Positions 1-9,090 of a stretch of DNA of 64,000 bases are shown piece after piece. The position numbers were made by a program, and so were the translations under genes. The notes beneath the pieces are model-generated. The model had not been told where the DNA came from and did not search any database. It saw nothing but the letters and a program-made list of their open reading frames with translations. The DNA comes from Flammeovirga sp. SJP92 (lineage in GTDB: Bacteria > Bacteroidota > Bacteroidia > Cytophagales > Flammeovirgaceae): positions 48,060-112,059 of the forward strand of contig NZ_LQAQ01000043.1 in the NCBI RefSeq assembly GCF_001583495.1, in the 5' to 3' direction. Positions within the stretch are counted from its first letter, which is position 1. Each line of letters starts with the position of its first letter.

Positions 1-1595
1 CAGTTTGTGGTTATAAAAATATCGATGATTTGGTATTGGATTATAGTTCGATGAAGAATTATAAACAAAGCATTAATGATGCAGTTGAAAGCGGAATTTT
101 GAATAGCAATAAAGAAAATTATACACCTATTCGATTGAAAGAAGTCAATGGAAAGCTGAAATATGTAGAGGTGCGATTGTTGGATTTGGACCCTCATGAG
201 AAAATTGGAATTAGTGAAGATACAGCGAAGATCATTCACCTTTTCTTGCTTTTCTGTTTATATAAAGAGGGAAAAGAAATCACAAAAGAGGAACAAGTTC
301 AGGCTACCATGAACCAAGAAATCGTAGCGAGTGAAGGTTTGTCAGAGGATGCTCAAATTGTAGTAGAGGATCATAAAGTGAAATTAAATGATGCTATTCA
401 AAGCCTTACTGCTGAGATTTTGGATATGTTTGTCGCTTTTGCTCCAAAAGAGTATACTTCTACTTTCAGAAAATTAATGATGCTTTCTGAAGATAGAAAA
501 GTGCGTCCTTCTTGTCAAACTTTAAAAGAGATCCAAGGGAAGGAATACATTCAGTGGCATTTGGAAAAAGCAATCGAATACAAAGAAGCTTCTGAAGACG
601 TTCAATTCAAATTCCATGGTTTAGAAGATATGGAATTGTCCACTCAATTGGTGTTAAGAGAGTCGATTTTAAGAGGTGTGAATTTTGAAATCATGGATCG
701 TACAGAAAACTTTATCAAATTGAATCGATTGGGTAAAGAAGAATATGTGATGCAAGCCACTCGAACTTCATTGGACAATTATGTGAGTGTTTTGATGATG
801 GAAAACAAAGTCATGACCAAAAAGGTAATTGAAAATGTTGGCATTAGAACACCAAAGGGGGAGCAATACACTTCTGTAGAGAAAGCGAAAAGTGACTTTG
901 TTTTTTATGAAGGACAGTCAATTGTGATCAAACCGAAATCAACCAATTTTGGATTAGGAATTAGCATTTTAAAGGAAAATCAAGATAAAGCCCTTTTTGA
1001 TAGAGCTATTGAAATCGCTTTTGAACATGACAACTCTATTTTGATAGAAGAGTTTGTGACTGGAAAAGAATATCGAATCTTTATTATAAACGATGAAGTG
1101 GTAGGTATTCTCCACCGAGTTCCTGCCAATGTAAAAGGTGATGGAAAATCAACGGTAAGAGAATTAGTGATTGAGAAAAACAAAGATCCTTTAAGGGGTA
1201 AAGGTTATAAAACGCCTTTAGAGAAAATTGCTCTTGGTGAAGCGGAAGAGATGTTTTTAAAGACGCAAGGTTACGATTTTGATTTTGTCCCATCTAAAGA
1301 TCAAATCATTTACCTAAGAGAGAATTCAAATATTTCTACAGGAGGAGACAGTATTGATTATACGGATGATATTCCTGACTCTTATAAGAAAATTGCGGTT
1401 GAAGCGGCAAAAGCATTGGATGTCAAAATCACGGGTTTGGATATGATGATTGATGATATCAATGAAGAAGCCACGAATGATAATTATGCTATTATAGAAA
1501 TGAACTTTAATCCGGCTATTCATATTCATTGCTATCCTTATAAAGGAGAGAATAGGCGATTGAATGCTAAAGTTTTGGATGCTTTGGGGTATTAA
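1..1595 (+). CDS. gshF: Bifunctional glutamate-cysteine ligase/glutathione synthetase (GshF type), 3' part
   Basis: The reading frame is open to the left edge (first full codon at base 3), so the 5' end is missing. About 530 residues remain of a protein that is usually about 750. The visible part holds the end of the gamma-glutamylcysteine ligase half and a whole C-terminal ATP-grasp half: IVIKPKSTNFGLGISI (nucleotide-binding lysine strand), then IEEFVTGKEYRIFIINDEV, and the GshF-like ending NPAIHIHCYPYKGENRRLN near the C-terminus. The family makes glutathione from Glu, Cys and Gly in two ATP-dependent steps on one cytosolic polypeptide. The TTG at 30 and ATG at 51 are internal codons, not credible starts. 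A strong terminator follows within 20 bases, so this ends its transcript. The family is clear; the choice of GshF over a cyanophycin-synthetase relative rests on the C-terminal motif. Confidence 0.88.
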   Translation, partial: VCGYKNIDDLVLDYSSMKNYKQSINDAVESGILNSNKENYTPIRLKEVNGKLKYVEVRLLDLDPHEKIGISEDTAKIIHLFLLFCLYKEGKEITKEEQVQATMNQEIVASEGLSEDAQIVVEDHKVKLNDAIQSLTAEILDMFVAFAPKEYTSTFRKLMMLSEDRKVRPSCQTLKEIQGKEYIQWHLEKAIEYKEASEDVQFKFHGLEDMELSTQLVLRESILRGVNFEIMDRTENFIKLNRLGKEEYVMQATRTSLDNYVSVLMMENKVMTKKVIENVGIRTPKGEQYTSVEKAKSDFVFYEGQSIVIKPKSTNFGLGISILKENQDKALFDRAIEIAFEHDNSILIEEFVTGKEYRIFIINDEVVGILHRVPANVKGDGKSTVRELVIEKNKDPLRGKGYKTPLEKIALGEAEEMFLKTQGYDFDFVPSKDQIIYLRENSNISTGGDSIDYTDDIPDSYKKIAVEAAKALDVKITGLDMMIDDINEEATNDNYAIIEMNFNPAIHIHCYPYKGENRRLNAKVLDALGY

Positions 1596-1614
1596 AATTT
1601 AATTGGAATAGGAG

Positions 1615-1654
1615 AATGGCACAATAATGATATGATTTATTGTGTCATTTTTTT
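1615..1654 (+). terminator. Rho-independent terminator of gshF
   Basis: A 13 bp stem (1615-1627 pairing with 1637-1649, one G-T pair), an 8-base loop and a run of seven T (1648-1654). Confidence 0.85.
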
Positions 1655-1676
1655 ATCAGAAAAATCAATTAAATAA

Positions 1677-2162
1677 ATGAAAGAAACTATCGAAATTGCT
1701 AACTATAACTTCTGGGCCAATCAAAGAATTGCAGATTGGTTACTCTCTAATGATGCTGAATTATTAGACAAAGAATGTCAGTCAAGTTTTCATACAATTG
1801 GAAAGACAATCAATCATATATGGGAAGCTCAAATTTTTTATCTTTCTCTTATGAAAGAAATTCCTTTTCAAAAAGAATGGGACGATACAACACTGGGAGC
1901 TATTAATGGGTTGGTGAAACATTCTGAAGATTTTGCAATATATGTATCCCAAATGACAGAAAAGGATGGTTTGAGTATTAGAAACGTGAAAACGAGAGCT
2001 TATTCTTCAGATAATAATTTTACACAAATTCAACTTGTCCAACACTGTATGAATCATAGTACTTTTCATAGAGGACAACTTATTACTATGGGACATCAGT
2101 TAGGATTGAGCAAGGCACCACCTACTGATTTGTTATTCAATTGGATCCAAAATGATAAATAA
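1677..2162 (+). CDS. DinB-family metal-dependent protein
   Basis: A 161-residue protein with the DinB/YfiT-like four-helix-bundle pattern. The putative metal triad is His47 (TINHIWEAQ), His127 and His131 (MNHSTFHRGQL). Members are small cytosolic proteins, often thiol-transferase or hydrolase-like with low-molecular-weight thiols; this one's substrate cannot be read from sequence. The ATG is 22 bases after the gshF terminator, so it probably has its own promoter. A glutathione-synthesis gene just upstream is suggestive because some DinB proteins use thiols, but that link is only inference. Length is normal for the family. Confidence 0.8.
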   Translation: MKETIEIANYNFWANQRIADWLLSNDAELLDKECQSSFHTIGKTINHIWEAQIFYLSLMKEIPFQKEWDDTTLGAINGLVKHSEDFAIYVSQMTEKDGLSIRNVKTRAYSSDNNFTQIQLVQHCMNHSTFHRGQLITMGHQLGLSKAPPTDLLFNWIQNDK

Positions 2163-2205
2163 CCTAACTGTTTAAAATATACAATTTCCTGTATTCTTCT
2201 CTTTC

Positions 2206-2213
2206 TACATTTG
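2206..2213 (+). promoter_or_regulatory. Candidate Bacteroidota -7 promoter box for the VOC/AraC pair
   Basis: TACATTTG matches the Bacteroidota -7 consensus TAnnTTTG and lies 23 bases before the VOC gene ATG. The expected -33 TTTG is only approximated (TTTC around 2185-2188). Prediction from motif only. Confidence 0.4.
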
Positions 2214-2236
2214 CATCATACTAAACATAAAGTAAG

Positions 2237-2626
2237 ATGAAAATAGAACACATTGCCATTTGGACAAAAGACTTAGAACGCCTAAGAGCATTTTATATGC
2301 GTTACTTTGGAATGGCATCAAACGAGAAATACATCAATCCTAAAAAAGGCTTTTCTTCCTATTTCCTTTCTATGAAAGGAGAAAATACACGCTTAGAAAT
2401 AATGCACAATGATTGTATAAAAGAACACCTTGGAACAGAAGACAGGGTGGGTATTACACATCTTGCATTTTCTGTTGGGAGTCGAATGAAAGTAGATGAA
2501 ATGACTGAGAAGTTTAGAAAAGAGGGCTATGAAGTTTTTGGAGAACCAAGAATTACAGGGGATGGTTATTATGAAAGTGTTATTTTAGATCCTGATGGAA
2601 ATAAATTGGAATTAGTAGCAGAATAG
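2237..2626 (+). CDS. VOC (glyoxalase I/dioxygenase-like) family protein
   Basis: A 129-residue single-domain vicinal-oxygen-chelate protein made of two beta-alpha-beta-beta-beta units. The expected metal ligands are visible: His5 (MKIEHIAIWT), Glu54 (RLEIM), His75 (GITHLAFSV) and Glu125 (KLELVAE), with the family signature LDPDGNKLE before the last. It resembles the small uncharacterised SMU1112c/YaeR-type members more than true lactoylglutathione lyase. It probably isomerises, cleaves or detoxifies a small electrophile in the cytosol; the substrate is unknown. It is followed after four bases by an AraC-type regulator, so the two are likely co-transcribed. Confidence 0.85.
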   Translation: MKIEHIAIWTKDLERLRAFYMRYFGMASNEKYINPKKGFSSYFLSMKGENTRLEIMHNDCIKEHLGTEDRVGITHLAFSVGSRMKVDEMTEKFRKEGYEVFGEPRITGDGYYESVILDPDGNKLELVAE

Positions 2627-2630
2627 ATTT

Positions 2631-3398
2631 TTGATAAAAATTGAATCATATAAGTCTTCCAAATACCCAGATTTGATAGAACGAATCTGGGTTTTGGAGA
2701 ATAATGAGGAAGATATAGAAACCTACAATCCGCCAAGTCAATATTTCAATCTTATTATTCCTATAGAAGGCACTCTCATTATTAGAAATCAAATTGAAAT
2801 ACAATCTCCTTATTTGGAAGGTTTGAGTTTACAACCGTCTGCCTATTCCTATCCCAAAGGGACAAAATTAATTGGAGTGAGGTTTTACCCTTATGCCATT
2901 CAATCCTTCTTTACTATTGACGCAAAGAAGGTGATCAACTCATTAGTATCAATTGTTATAGATACAATTTCAGAAAGAAATTTTATAGTAGATCTCGAAA
3001 GTTTACTTTCCAATTTATATAGGGAAAATAAGAACCAAGAACTATTGAAAGAATTTTACTGGAATTATAGAAGAGGAGACAATTCAATTTCAATAGAACA
3101 TTTCTGCCAAAAACATAATACCAATTACACTACTCTTAATCGACTCTTTTCAAAAGCCATTGGAATTTCTCCCAAAAAACTAGAACGTTTAATTAAGTTT
3201 CGGAAATCTCTTTGTAGTTTGATTGATGAAAATGATGATCTTACTGAAGTAGGGCTAGACTCAGGCTATTTTGATCAAGCTCATTTCATTAAAGAGTTTA
3301 AATTTTTTGTAGGAAAAACTCCTTCAAATTTTAAAAAGGTTATCCAGAAGGCTGATCAAGATACCCAAGTGATAAATTATAATTTTAGACTTTTCTGA
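2631..3398 (+). CDS. AraC-family transcriptional regulator with DUF6597-like N-domain
   Basis: A 255-residue regulator. Residues about 1-140 form an AraC-type N-terminal domain (YPDLIERIWVLEN, then a beta-rich sensor part). Residues about 150-237 hold two helix-turn-helix units ending in the AraC signature SGYFDQAHFIKEFKFFVGKTP. The start is TTG at 2631, four bases after the upstream stop; no in-frame ATG precedes the conserved N-terminal motif, and the close spacing supports coupled translation. It probably responds to a small molecule and may control its own VOC partner. It sits upstream of the xylose genes, but a 282-base gap and a different apparent role argue against assigning it as the xylose regulator. 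Confidence 0.82.
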   Translation: MIKIESYKSSKYPDLIERIWVLENNEEDIETYNPPSQYFNLIIPIEGTLIIRNQIEIQSPYLEGLSLQPSAYSYPKGTKLIGVRFYPYAIQSFFTIDAKKVINSLVSIVIDTISERNFIVDLESLLSNLYRENKNQELLKEFYWNYRRGDNSISIEHFCQKHNTNYTTLNRLFSKAIGISPKKLERLIKFRKSLCSLIDENDDLTEVGLDSGYFDQAHFIKEFKFFVGKTPSNFKKVIQKADQDTQVINYNFRLF

Positions 3399-3534
3399 TT
3401 TCTAAAGCATTATTTAGTATCAAATCCCCTTTATATCTCAATAGTATTATACCCGCTAAAACCACCCTATTTTCTACCTTTTTATTTTCTTGATTTCCAC
3501 CCTAAAACACTCGTTTTTCCACTTTTTTAAAGTT

Positions 3535-3556
3535 CCGGGAGCGGTTGCGAACACGG
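3535..3556. promoter_or_regulatory. Candidate repressor operator upstream of xylA
   Basis: Inside an AT-rich gap (3399-3680) lies a GC-rich imperfect palindrome with matched positions CCGnGnnCGnnnnCGnnCnCGG. This shape and GC bias suit a LacI-type operator, about 125 bases before xylA. The rest of the gap is pyrimidine-rich on the + strand (3450-3530) and has an inverted repeat TTTCATC/GATGAAA around 3558-3585. No regulator gene of that family is in the window. Inference from sequence shape only. Confidence 0.35.
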
Positions 3557-3680
3557 TTTCATCTCAGAAACAAGTGTAAATATTTGTGATGAAATGGCCT
3601 TTCAAGCTAAATAGCAGTCGTAGATCAAGAACAAAGAAAAAATATATCAATTGTTTCAAAGAATTTTTTAACAGTAAGAA

Positions 3681-5030
3681 ATGATGAATACAACTTTAGA
3701 ATCAAAAGTAACTTTGGGTGATGTTGAACACTTCAAAGGCATTGAGAAAATCAAGTATGAAGGTCCAGAATCGAAAAATCCTTTAGCGTTCCGTTTTTAT
3801 GACGAAAACAGAGTAGTAGCGGGCAAAACAATGAAGGAACACTTCAAATTCGCAGGTGCTTACTGGCATAACATGTGCGGAGAAGGTTCTGATCCATTCG
3901 GTCCGGGTACACGTTTATTCCCTTACAAAGATATTAAAGATCCAGTAGAGAAAGCGAAAGTGAAAATGGACTTTGCTTTTGAATTCTTTACAAAACTAGG
4001 CTTGCCTTACTATTGTTTCCATGATTTCGATTTAGTAGATGAAGGATCAACTGTTCTTGAGTCGGAAAAAAGATTAGAAGCAATTGTTGATTACGCTAAG
4101 CAAAAGCAAGCAGCATCAGGTGTGAAGTTATTATGGGGGACTGCAAACGCATTCTCTAACCCTCGTTATATGAATGGTGCTTCTACTAACCCTGATTTCA
4201 ATGTTGTAGCTCAAGCAGGTACTCAAGTGAAGAATGCTTTAGATGCAACTATCGCATTAGGTGGTGAAAACTACGTATTCTGGGGTGGCCGTGAAGGTTA
4301 TATGAGTCTGTTGAATACAGATATGAAGAGAGAGCAAGAGCACATGGCTCAGTTCTTACATATGGCAAAAGATTATGCTAGAAAGCAAGGATTTACAGGT
4401 AATTTCTTTATTGAGCCTAAGCCGGCTGAGCCATCAAAACACCAATATGACTTTGATTCAGCAACTGTATTAGGTTTCTTAAAACAATACGGTTTAGATA
4501 AAGATTTCTTCTTGAACTTAGAAGTAAACCACGCAACATTGGCTAATCATACATTCACTCACGAATTACAAGTGGCTGTTGATGCTGGTAAATTAGGTTC
4601 AATTGATGCGAACAGAGGTGATTACCAAAACGGTTGGGATACAGATCAATTCCCGAACAACTTATATGAAATCATTGAGGCGATGTTGATCATCCTTCCT
4701 GCAGGTGGTTTCCAAGGTGGTGGAGTTAACTTCGATGCAAAAGTAAGAAGAAACTCAACTGATTTGGTTGATATGTTCTATGCTCACATTGGTGGAATGG
4801 ATATTTTTGCAAGAGCATTATTAATCGCTAATGATATCTTAGAAAATTCTGAATATAATCAGATGCGTACTGATCGTTATTCTTCATTCGATAGCGGTGA
4901 GGGTAAATTATTCGAAGATGGTAAATTATCATTAGAAGATTTAAGAAACATCGCAATTAAGACAGGTGAACCAGTTCCTACGAGCGGTCGTCAGGAATAC
5001 TTCGAGAACCTGATTAATATGTATATTTAA
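3681..5030 (+). CDS. xylA: Xylose isomerase (class II)
   Basis: A 449-residue TIM-barrel enzyme converting D-xylose to D-xylulose in the cytosol. Catalytic and metal residues are all present: His114/Asp117 (YYCFHDFDL), Glu245/Lys247 ([17 protein letters not shown]), Glu281/His284 ([17 protein letters not shown]), Asp309 (SIDANRGD) and Asp320/Asp322 (GWDTDQFP). The long N-terminal extension marks class II. Two adjacent ATG codons exist at 3681 and 3684; which is used cannot be decided. It opens the xylose cluster. It uses more C-ending codons (TTC, AAC, TAC) than most neighbours, consistent with high expression. A hairpin just downstream may limit read-through into the transporter gene. Confidence 0.97.
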   Translation: MMNTTLESKVTLGDVEHFKGIEKIKYEGPESKNPLAFRFYDENRVVAGKTMKEHFKFAGAYWHNMCGEGSDPFGPGTRLFPYKDIKDPVEKAKVKMDFAFEFFTKLGLPYYCFHDFDLVDEGSTVLESEKRLEAIVDYAKQKQAASGVKLLWGTANAFSNPRYMNGASTNPDFNVVAQAGTQVKNALDATIALGGENYVFWGGREGYMSLLNTDMKREQEHMAQFLHMAKDYARKQGFTGNFFIEPKPAEPSKHQYDFDSATVLGFLKQYGLDKDFFLNLEVNHATLANHTFTHELQVAVDAGKLGSIDANRGDYQNGWDTDQFPNNLYEIIEAMLIILPAGGFQGGGVNFDAKVRRNSTDLVDMFYAHIGGMDIFARALLIANDILENSEYNQMRTDRYSSFDSGEGKLFEDGKLSLEDLRNIAIKTGEPVPTSGRQEYFENLINMYI

Positions 5031-5044
5031 CTGAAGGTGAAGAA

Positions 5045-5083
5045 GGGCAGTTGATGGAATTTTCATCAATTGTCCTTTGCTTT
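5045..5083 (+). terminator. Hairpin after xylA, possible partial terminator
   Basis: A 12 bp stem with G-T pairs (5045-5056 with 5064-5075) and a short loop, then TTTGCTTT. The T-run is interrupted, so read-through into the transporter gene is plausible. Confidence 0.45.
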
Positions 5084-5240
5084 CAAGCTGTAAACCAGCA
5101 ACTCTATTAAAAACCAACTATACTTACTACTCTAATTTTTTGAGTCTCTACAAAAGAGTAAAACAAAAATATTTACGCTTTTCTCAGACAGGGTCGTGAA
5201 ATGAACTGATTAAAGCTTTAAACTACAGAATTAAACAGAA

Positions 5241-6662
5241 ATGGAAGAGAATCTATTACTTAAAAATGAACCATCTGAAGGTATAACTTCAGAAAATGGA
5301 AAGATTGACTTTAAATTTATTTTGATTGTGACTTTAGTAGCAGCACTCGGTGGACTGCTCTTTGGTTATGATACCGCCGTTATTTCTGGTGCAATTGGAT
5401 CACTGGAAACGTTCTTCAATTTAACGGCAGCACAAAAAGGCTGGGCGGCGTCAAGTGCTTTAGTGGGATGTATTGTAGGTGCAGGCATGGCAGGACGATT
5501 GGCGAATCAATTAGGTAGAAAGAAATCACTAATTATTGCCGGTGTTTTATTTTTTATCTCAGCGTTTGGTTCAGCAATTCCTGAATCATTTACAACGTTC
5601 ATTATTTTTAGAATTGTAGGAGGTGTTGGTGTTGGTATTGCATCTATGTTATCACCTATGTATATAGCTGAAATCGCACCATCTGAGTACAGAGGACGAT
5701 TGGTGTCATGTAATCAGTTTGCCATTATATTTGGTATGTTGGTGGTTTATTTTGTGAATTACTTCATTGCATTACAAGGTGATACTTCATGGAATGAAAC
5801 CATTGGCTGGCGTTACATGTTTGGATCAGAATGTATTCCAGCAGTATTATTTACAGGGCTTTTGTTTATTGTACCAGAAAGCCCACGCTGGTTAGTAATG
5901 AAAAACAGAGAACAAGAAGCTTTAGTTATTTTAGAAAAAATCTCAGCGAATGCTTCTTTAAAAATAAATGAGATCAAGCACTCATTACATCAAGATCAAA
6001 ATCAAGCAAAAGTGAGTATTACAGAGCAACCTTTCTTGATGATCGTAGTGATTGGTGTAGCATTATCAGTATTCCAGCAGATTACGGGTATTAATGTATT
6101 CTTGTATTATGCACCAGAAATTTTCAAACAATTGGGTGGAGGAAATACAGATACAGCATTACTACAGACTATTGTTGTTGGAGCAGTAAACTTACTTTTC
6201 ACAGTAATTGCCATTTTCTCAGTGGACCGTTTTGGAAGAAAGCCATTGATGATGATTGGAGCATTGGGAATGGGTGTTTCTATTTCAGCAATTGGTACTG
6301 CCGCTTATTTTGGAAATACGGATGTATGGTTACTGTTCTTTGTATTAGGTTACATTGCTTGTTTTGCTTTATCATTAGGACCAGTGACTTGGGTTTTATT
6401 ATCAGAGATTTTCCCGAATGCCATTCGTTCAACAGGTTTAGCAATTGCAGTAGCGTTCCAATGGATATTTAATTTTATTGTTTCTCAAACGTTCCCAATG
6501 ATGATGGACAACGACTATCTCTTTTCAACGTTTCACGGAGCATTCCCATTCTGGGTATACGGAGCAATGTGTTTGGTGACTATACTTTTTGTTTGGAAAA
6601 TGGTGCCGGAGACAAAAGGGAAGTCATTAGAAGAAATGGAAACAATTTGGAATAAAAAATAA
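5241..6662 (+). CDS. xylE: MFS sugar/H+ symporter, probable D-xylose transporter (XylE type)
   Basis: A 473-residue major facilitator of the sugar porter family with 12 predicted membrane segments. Family motifs appear in order: GGLLFGYDTAVISG (37-50), GRLANQLGRKK (85-95), PESPRWL (212-218), QQITGINVFLYYAPEIF (from 279), DRFGRKPLM and the C-terminal PETKGKSLEEME. These are the hallmarks of XylE/GLUT-like proton symporters. Placement between xylA and xylB makes D-xylose the likely substrate, but this family also moves glucose, arabinose and galactose. The gene has a 210-base leader and is followed after 10 bases by xylB, so transporter, kinase and transaldolase form one tight unit. Confidence 0.9.
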   Translation: MEENLLLKNEPSEGITSENGKIDFKFILIVTLVAALGGLLFGYDTAVISGAIGSLETFFNLTAAQKGWAASSALVGCIVGAGMAGRLANQLGRKKSLIIAGVLFFISAFGSAIPESFTTFIIFRIVGGVGVGIASMLSPMYIAEIAPSEYRGRLVSCNQFAIIFGMLVVYFVNYFIALQGDTSWNETIGWRYMFGSECIPAVLFTGLLFIVPESPRWLVMKNREQEALVILEKISANASLKINEIKHSLHQDQNQAKVSITEQPFLMIVVIGVALSVFQQITGINVFLYYAPEIFKQLGGGNTDTALLQTIVVGAVNLLFTVIAIFSVDRFGRKPLMMIGALGMGVSISAIGTAAYFGNTDVWLLFFVLGYIACFALSLGPVTWVLLSEIFPNAIRSTGLAIAVAFQWIFNFIVSQTFPMMMDNDYLFSTFHGAFPFWVYGAMCLVTILFVWKMVPETKGKSLEEMETIWNKK

Positions 6663-6672
6663 GAATAAAAAT

Positions 6673-8181
6673 ATGCAGTTTTTAGGTTTAGATATAGGAA
6701 GTTCTTCCGTAAAAGTATCAGCAATTAATGAGTTGGGAGAAGTAGTAGCTTCAGCACAGTATCCTGATCAGGAAATGAAGATTGATGCACCTCAGCCAGG
6801 TTTTGCAGAGCAAGATCCAGCAATGTGGTGGGAGGCAATTCAGCAAGGTATAGCAAGATTGCATCAGGATTCTAATTTTTCTCCGAACGAAATTGGTGCA
6901 ATTGGTATTACTTATCAGATGCACGGTTTGGTAATGGTTGACGAAAGTAAAGAAGTAATCCGCCCTTCTATTATTTGGTGTGACAGCCGTGCAGTTGGAA
7001 TTGGAGAGGAAGCTTTTAAAGCTTTAGGAGAGAAATTCTGCTTGGAAAACTTCATGAATTCGCCGGGTAATTTTACAGCTTCAAAATTGAAGTGGGTGAA
7101 GGAAAATGAACCTGAAAACTTTGAGAAGTGTTTCAAATTTATGCTTCCAGGCGACTATATCGCCATGAAACTTTCTGGTGTGATCAATACTACAATCGGA
7201 GGTTTATCGGAAGGTATTCTTTGGAACTTTAAAGAAAATAGACTGAATACAGAACTTTTAGAACAATATGGAATTCCTTTCAGCTTAGTTCCAGAAGTGA
7301 AAAATACATTTGATCAGCATTCAACCGTTACAGACGATGTAGCAGTTCAATTAGGATTAAATGCAGGTATTCCAATTACATATAAAGCAGGAGATCAACC
7401 GAACAATGCTCTTTCATTGAATGTATTGAACCCAGGTGAAATTGCAGCTACTGGAGGTACTTCAGGTGTGGTTTATGGTGTGACGGAAGAAACAAAGTGT
7501 GATTTGAAATCACGTGTGAATCCTTTCGGCCATGTGAATCATAGAGAAGATCTAAACCGTTTAGGCGTTTTATTATGTATTAATGGAACTGGTATTGCCA
7601 ATTCATGGTTGCAGAAAAATATTGCTTCAAACTGTTCTTATGAAGAGTTAAATGAAAAAGCACAGCAGTCGCCAATCGGTAGTAATGGTATTAGTTACTT
7701 ACCGTTTGGAAATGGAGCGGAGAGAGTATTAGAAAATCAATCTATTGGAGCATCTTATGCAGGATTGGACTTCAACAGACACGATCAAAAAGATATGATC
7801 CGTGCTACTCAAGAGGGGATTGTGTTCTCATTCCAGTATGGTATTGAAGTAATGAAAGAGATGGGCTTAGATCCAAAAGTGATCAGAGCAGGACATGCTA
7901 ACATGTTTTTGAGTCCATTATTCAGACAAACGTTAGCCAATATTGCGGATGCACCAATTGAGTTAGTAAATACTGATGGTGCAAGAGGAGCGGCAACAGC
8001 TTCAGCAGTGGGATCAGGTCATTTCAAATCTTTTGAAGAAGCATTTAAATCTTTAAAAGTATTGGAAACAATCTATCCTCAAAAAGAAGAACAAGAACAA
8101 ACAGAAAAAGCTTACCAACTTTGGAAGAAAGAATTAGTTAAGCATCTGAATATAGATCAAAATATTTTACAATCTAATTAA
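6673..8181 (+). CDS. xylB: Xylulokinase
   Basis: A 502-residue FGGY-family carbohydrate kinase phosphorylating D-xylulose to xylulose 5-phosphate. The N-terminal phosphate-binding loop is LGLDIGSSSVKVSAI; the MHGL motif (residues 83-86) is typical of xylulokinases; the catalytic base is probably Asp241 in KAGDQPNNALSLN; the second ATP-site motif is ATGGTSGVVYG. Length fits the family. It starts 10 bases after the transporter stop and ends 8 bases before the transaldolase ATG, so it is in the middle of a transcription unit. An alternative FGGY substrate is made unlikely by the xylose isomerase next door. Confidence 0.95.
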   Translation: MQFLGLDIGSSSVKVSAINELGEVVASAQYPDQEMKIDAPQPGFAEQDPAMWWEAIQQGIARLHQDSNFSPNEIGAIGITYQMHGLVMVDESKEVIRPSIIWCDSRAVGIGEEAFKALGEKFCLENFMNSPGNFTASKLKWVKENEPENFEKCFKFMLPGDYIAMKLSGVINTTIGGLSEGILWNFKENRLNTELLEQYGIPFSLVPEVKNTFDQHSTVTDDVAVQLGLNAGIPITYKAGDQPNNALSLNVLNPGEIAATGGTSGVVYGVTEETKCDLKSRVNPFGHVNHREDLNRLGVLLCINGTGIANSWLQKNIASNCSYEELNEKAQQSPIGSNGISYLPFGNGAERVLENQSIGASYAGLDFNRHDQKDMIRATQEGIVFSFQYGIEVMKEMGLDPKVIRAGHANMFLSPLFRQTLANIADAPIELVNTDGARGAATASAVGSGHFKSFEEAFKSLKVLETIYPQKEEQEQTEKAYQLWKKELVKHLNIDQNILQSN

Positions 8182-8189
8182 ACAAAGCA

Positions 8190-8864
8190 ATGAAATTTTT
8201 TATTGATACAGCGAACTTAAACGATATTGAGCAAGCGTATGACATGGGTATTTTGGATGGTGTAACTACCAACCCTTCTTTAATGGCAAAAGAGAATATT
8301 GTTGGCGAGGAGAATATTATTGCTCATTATAAAAAAATCTGTGATATCGTTGAGGATAAAGTTTCAGCTGAAGTGTTGTCAACGGATTTAGAAGGGATGA
8401 TTAAAGAAGGTGAAATGTTGGCTAGTATTTCTCCAAAAATTGTAGTGAAGATCCCAATGATCAAAGACGGTTTAAAGGCAATTAAACATTTTGCTAAAAA
8501 AGGAATCAGAACAAACTGTACTTTAATTTTCTCTGCAGGTCAAGCATTATTAGCTGCAAAAGCAGGTGCATCTTACGTTTCTCCGTTTATTGGTAGATTG
8601 GATGACATCTCTCAAGATGGTATGTTGTTGATCGAAGAAATCAAAACTATTTTTGATCAATATCCAGAGCATTTAAATACTGAAATCTTAGCGGCTTCAG
8701 TGCGTCATTCAATGCACTTATTGAGCTGTGCGAAAGTAGGAGCAGATGTTGCCACTTGCCCGCTTAAAGTTTTTGAAGCGTTATTAAACCACCCTCTTAC
8801 AGACAAAGGTTTAGCACAGTTTATCAAAGATGCTGAATCTATGACAGCGGCTGTAGAGGCATAG
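8190..8864 (+). CDS. tal: Transaldolase (TalC/small type)
   Basis: A 224-residue TIM-barrel enzyme of the short transaldolase/fructose-6-phosphate aldolase group. It opens with MKFFIDTANL and DGVTTNPSL; the Schiff-base lysine is Lys87 in KIVVKIPM. Glu61 (VSAEVLST) stands where fructose-6-phosphate aldolases carry Gln, favouring true transaldolase activity. The enzyme moves a dihydroxyacetone unit between sugar phosphates in the non-oxidative pentose phosphate pathway. It follows xylB by 8 bases, which indicates that it serves xylose catabolism, feeding its products together with the transketolase downstream. Confidence 0.93.
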   Translation: MKFFIDTANLNDIEQAYDMGILDGVTTNPSLMAKENIVGEENIIAHYKKICDIVEDKVSAEVLSTDLEGMIKEGEMLASISPKIVVKIPMIKDGLKAIKHFAKKGIRTNCTLIFSAGQALLAAKAGASYVSPFIGRLDDISQDGMLLIEEIKTIFDQYPEHLNTEILAASVRHSMHLLSCAKVGADVATCPLKVFEALLNHPLTDKGLAQFIKDAESMTAAVEA

Positions 8865-8955
8865 AAAGTATTAGAGAAGAGGTAGAAGTGAAGAGGTTTA
8901 GTGTTGTATACTCTTTCTTGTGCCCAATCTATAGATTAACTATTACAAACTTGAT

Positions 8956-8988
8956 GTGAGGAGTATAAAAATATTTTATACTTCTCAC
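8956..8988. other. Long AT-rich hairpin between transaldolase and transketolase genes
   Basis: A 15 bp stem (8956-8970 with 8974-8988, one G-T pair) and a 3-base loop. No T-run follows, so it is not a standard terminator. It may mark an mRNA processing or stability point inside the xylose transcript. The surrounding gap (8865-9090) holds no gene that I can see. Confidence 0.5.
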
Positions 8989-9090
8989 TACTCTCCTCAG
9001 GACTGGATCTCAAAAAAGTATATGCTAATTAGTCTACTGAATTTTTGAACAGGCCTTATTATTACTATTTACTCTTTATTAGATAAGAAA

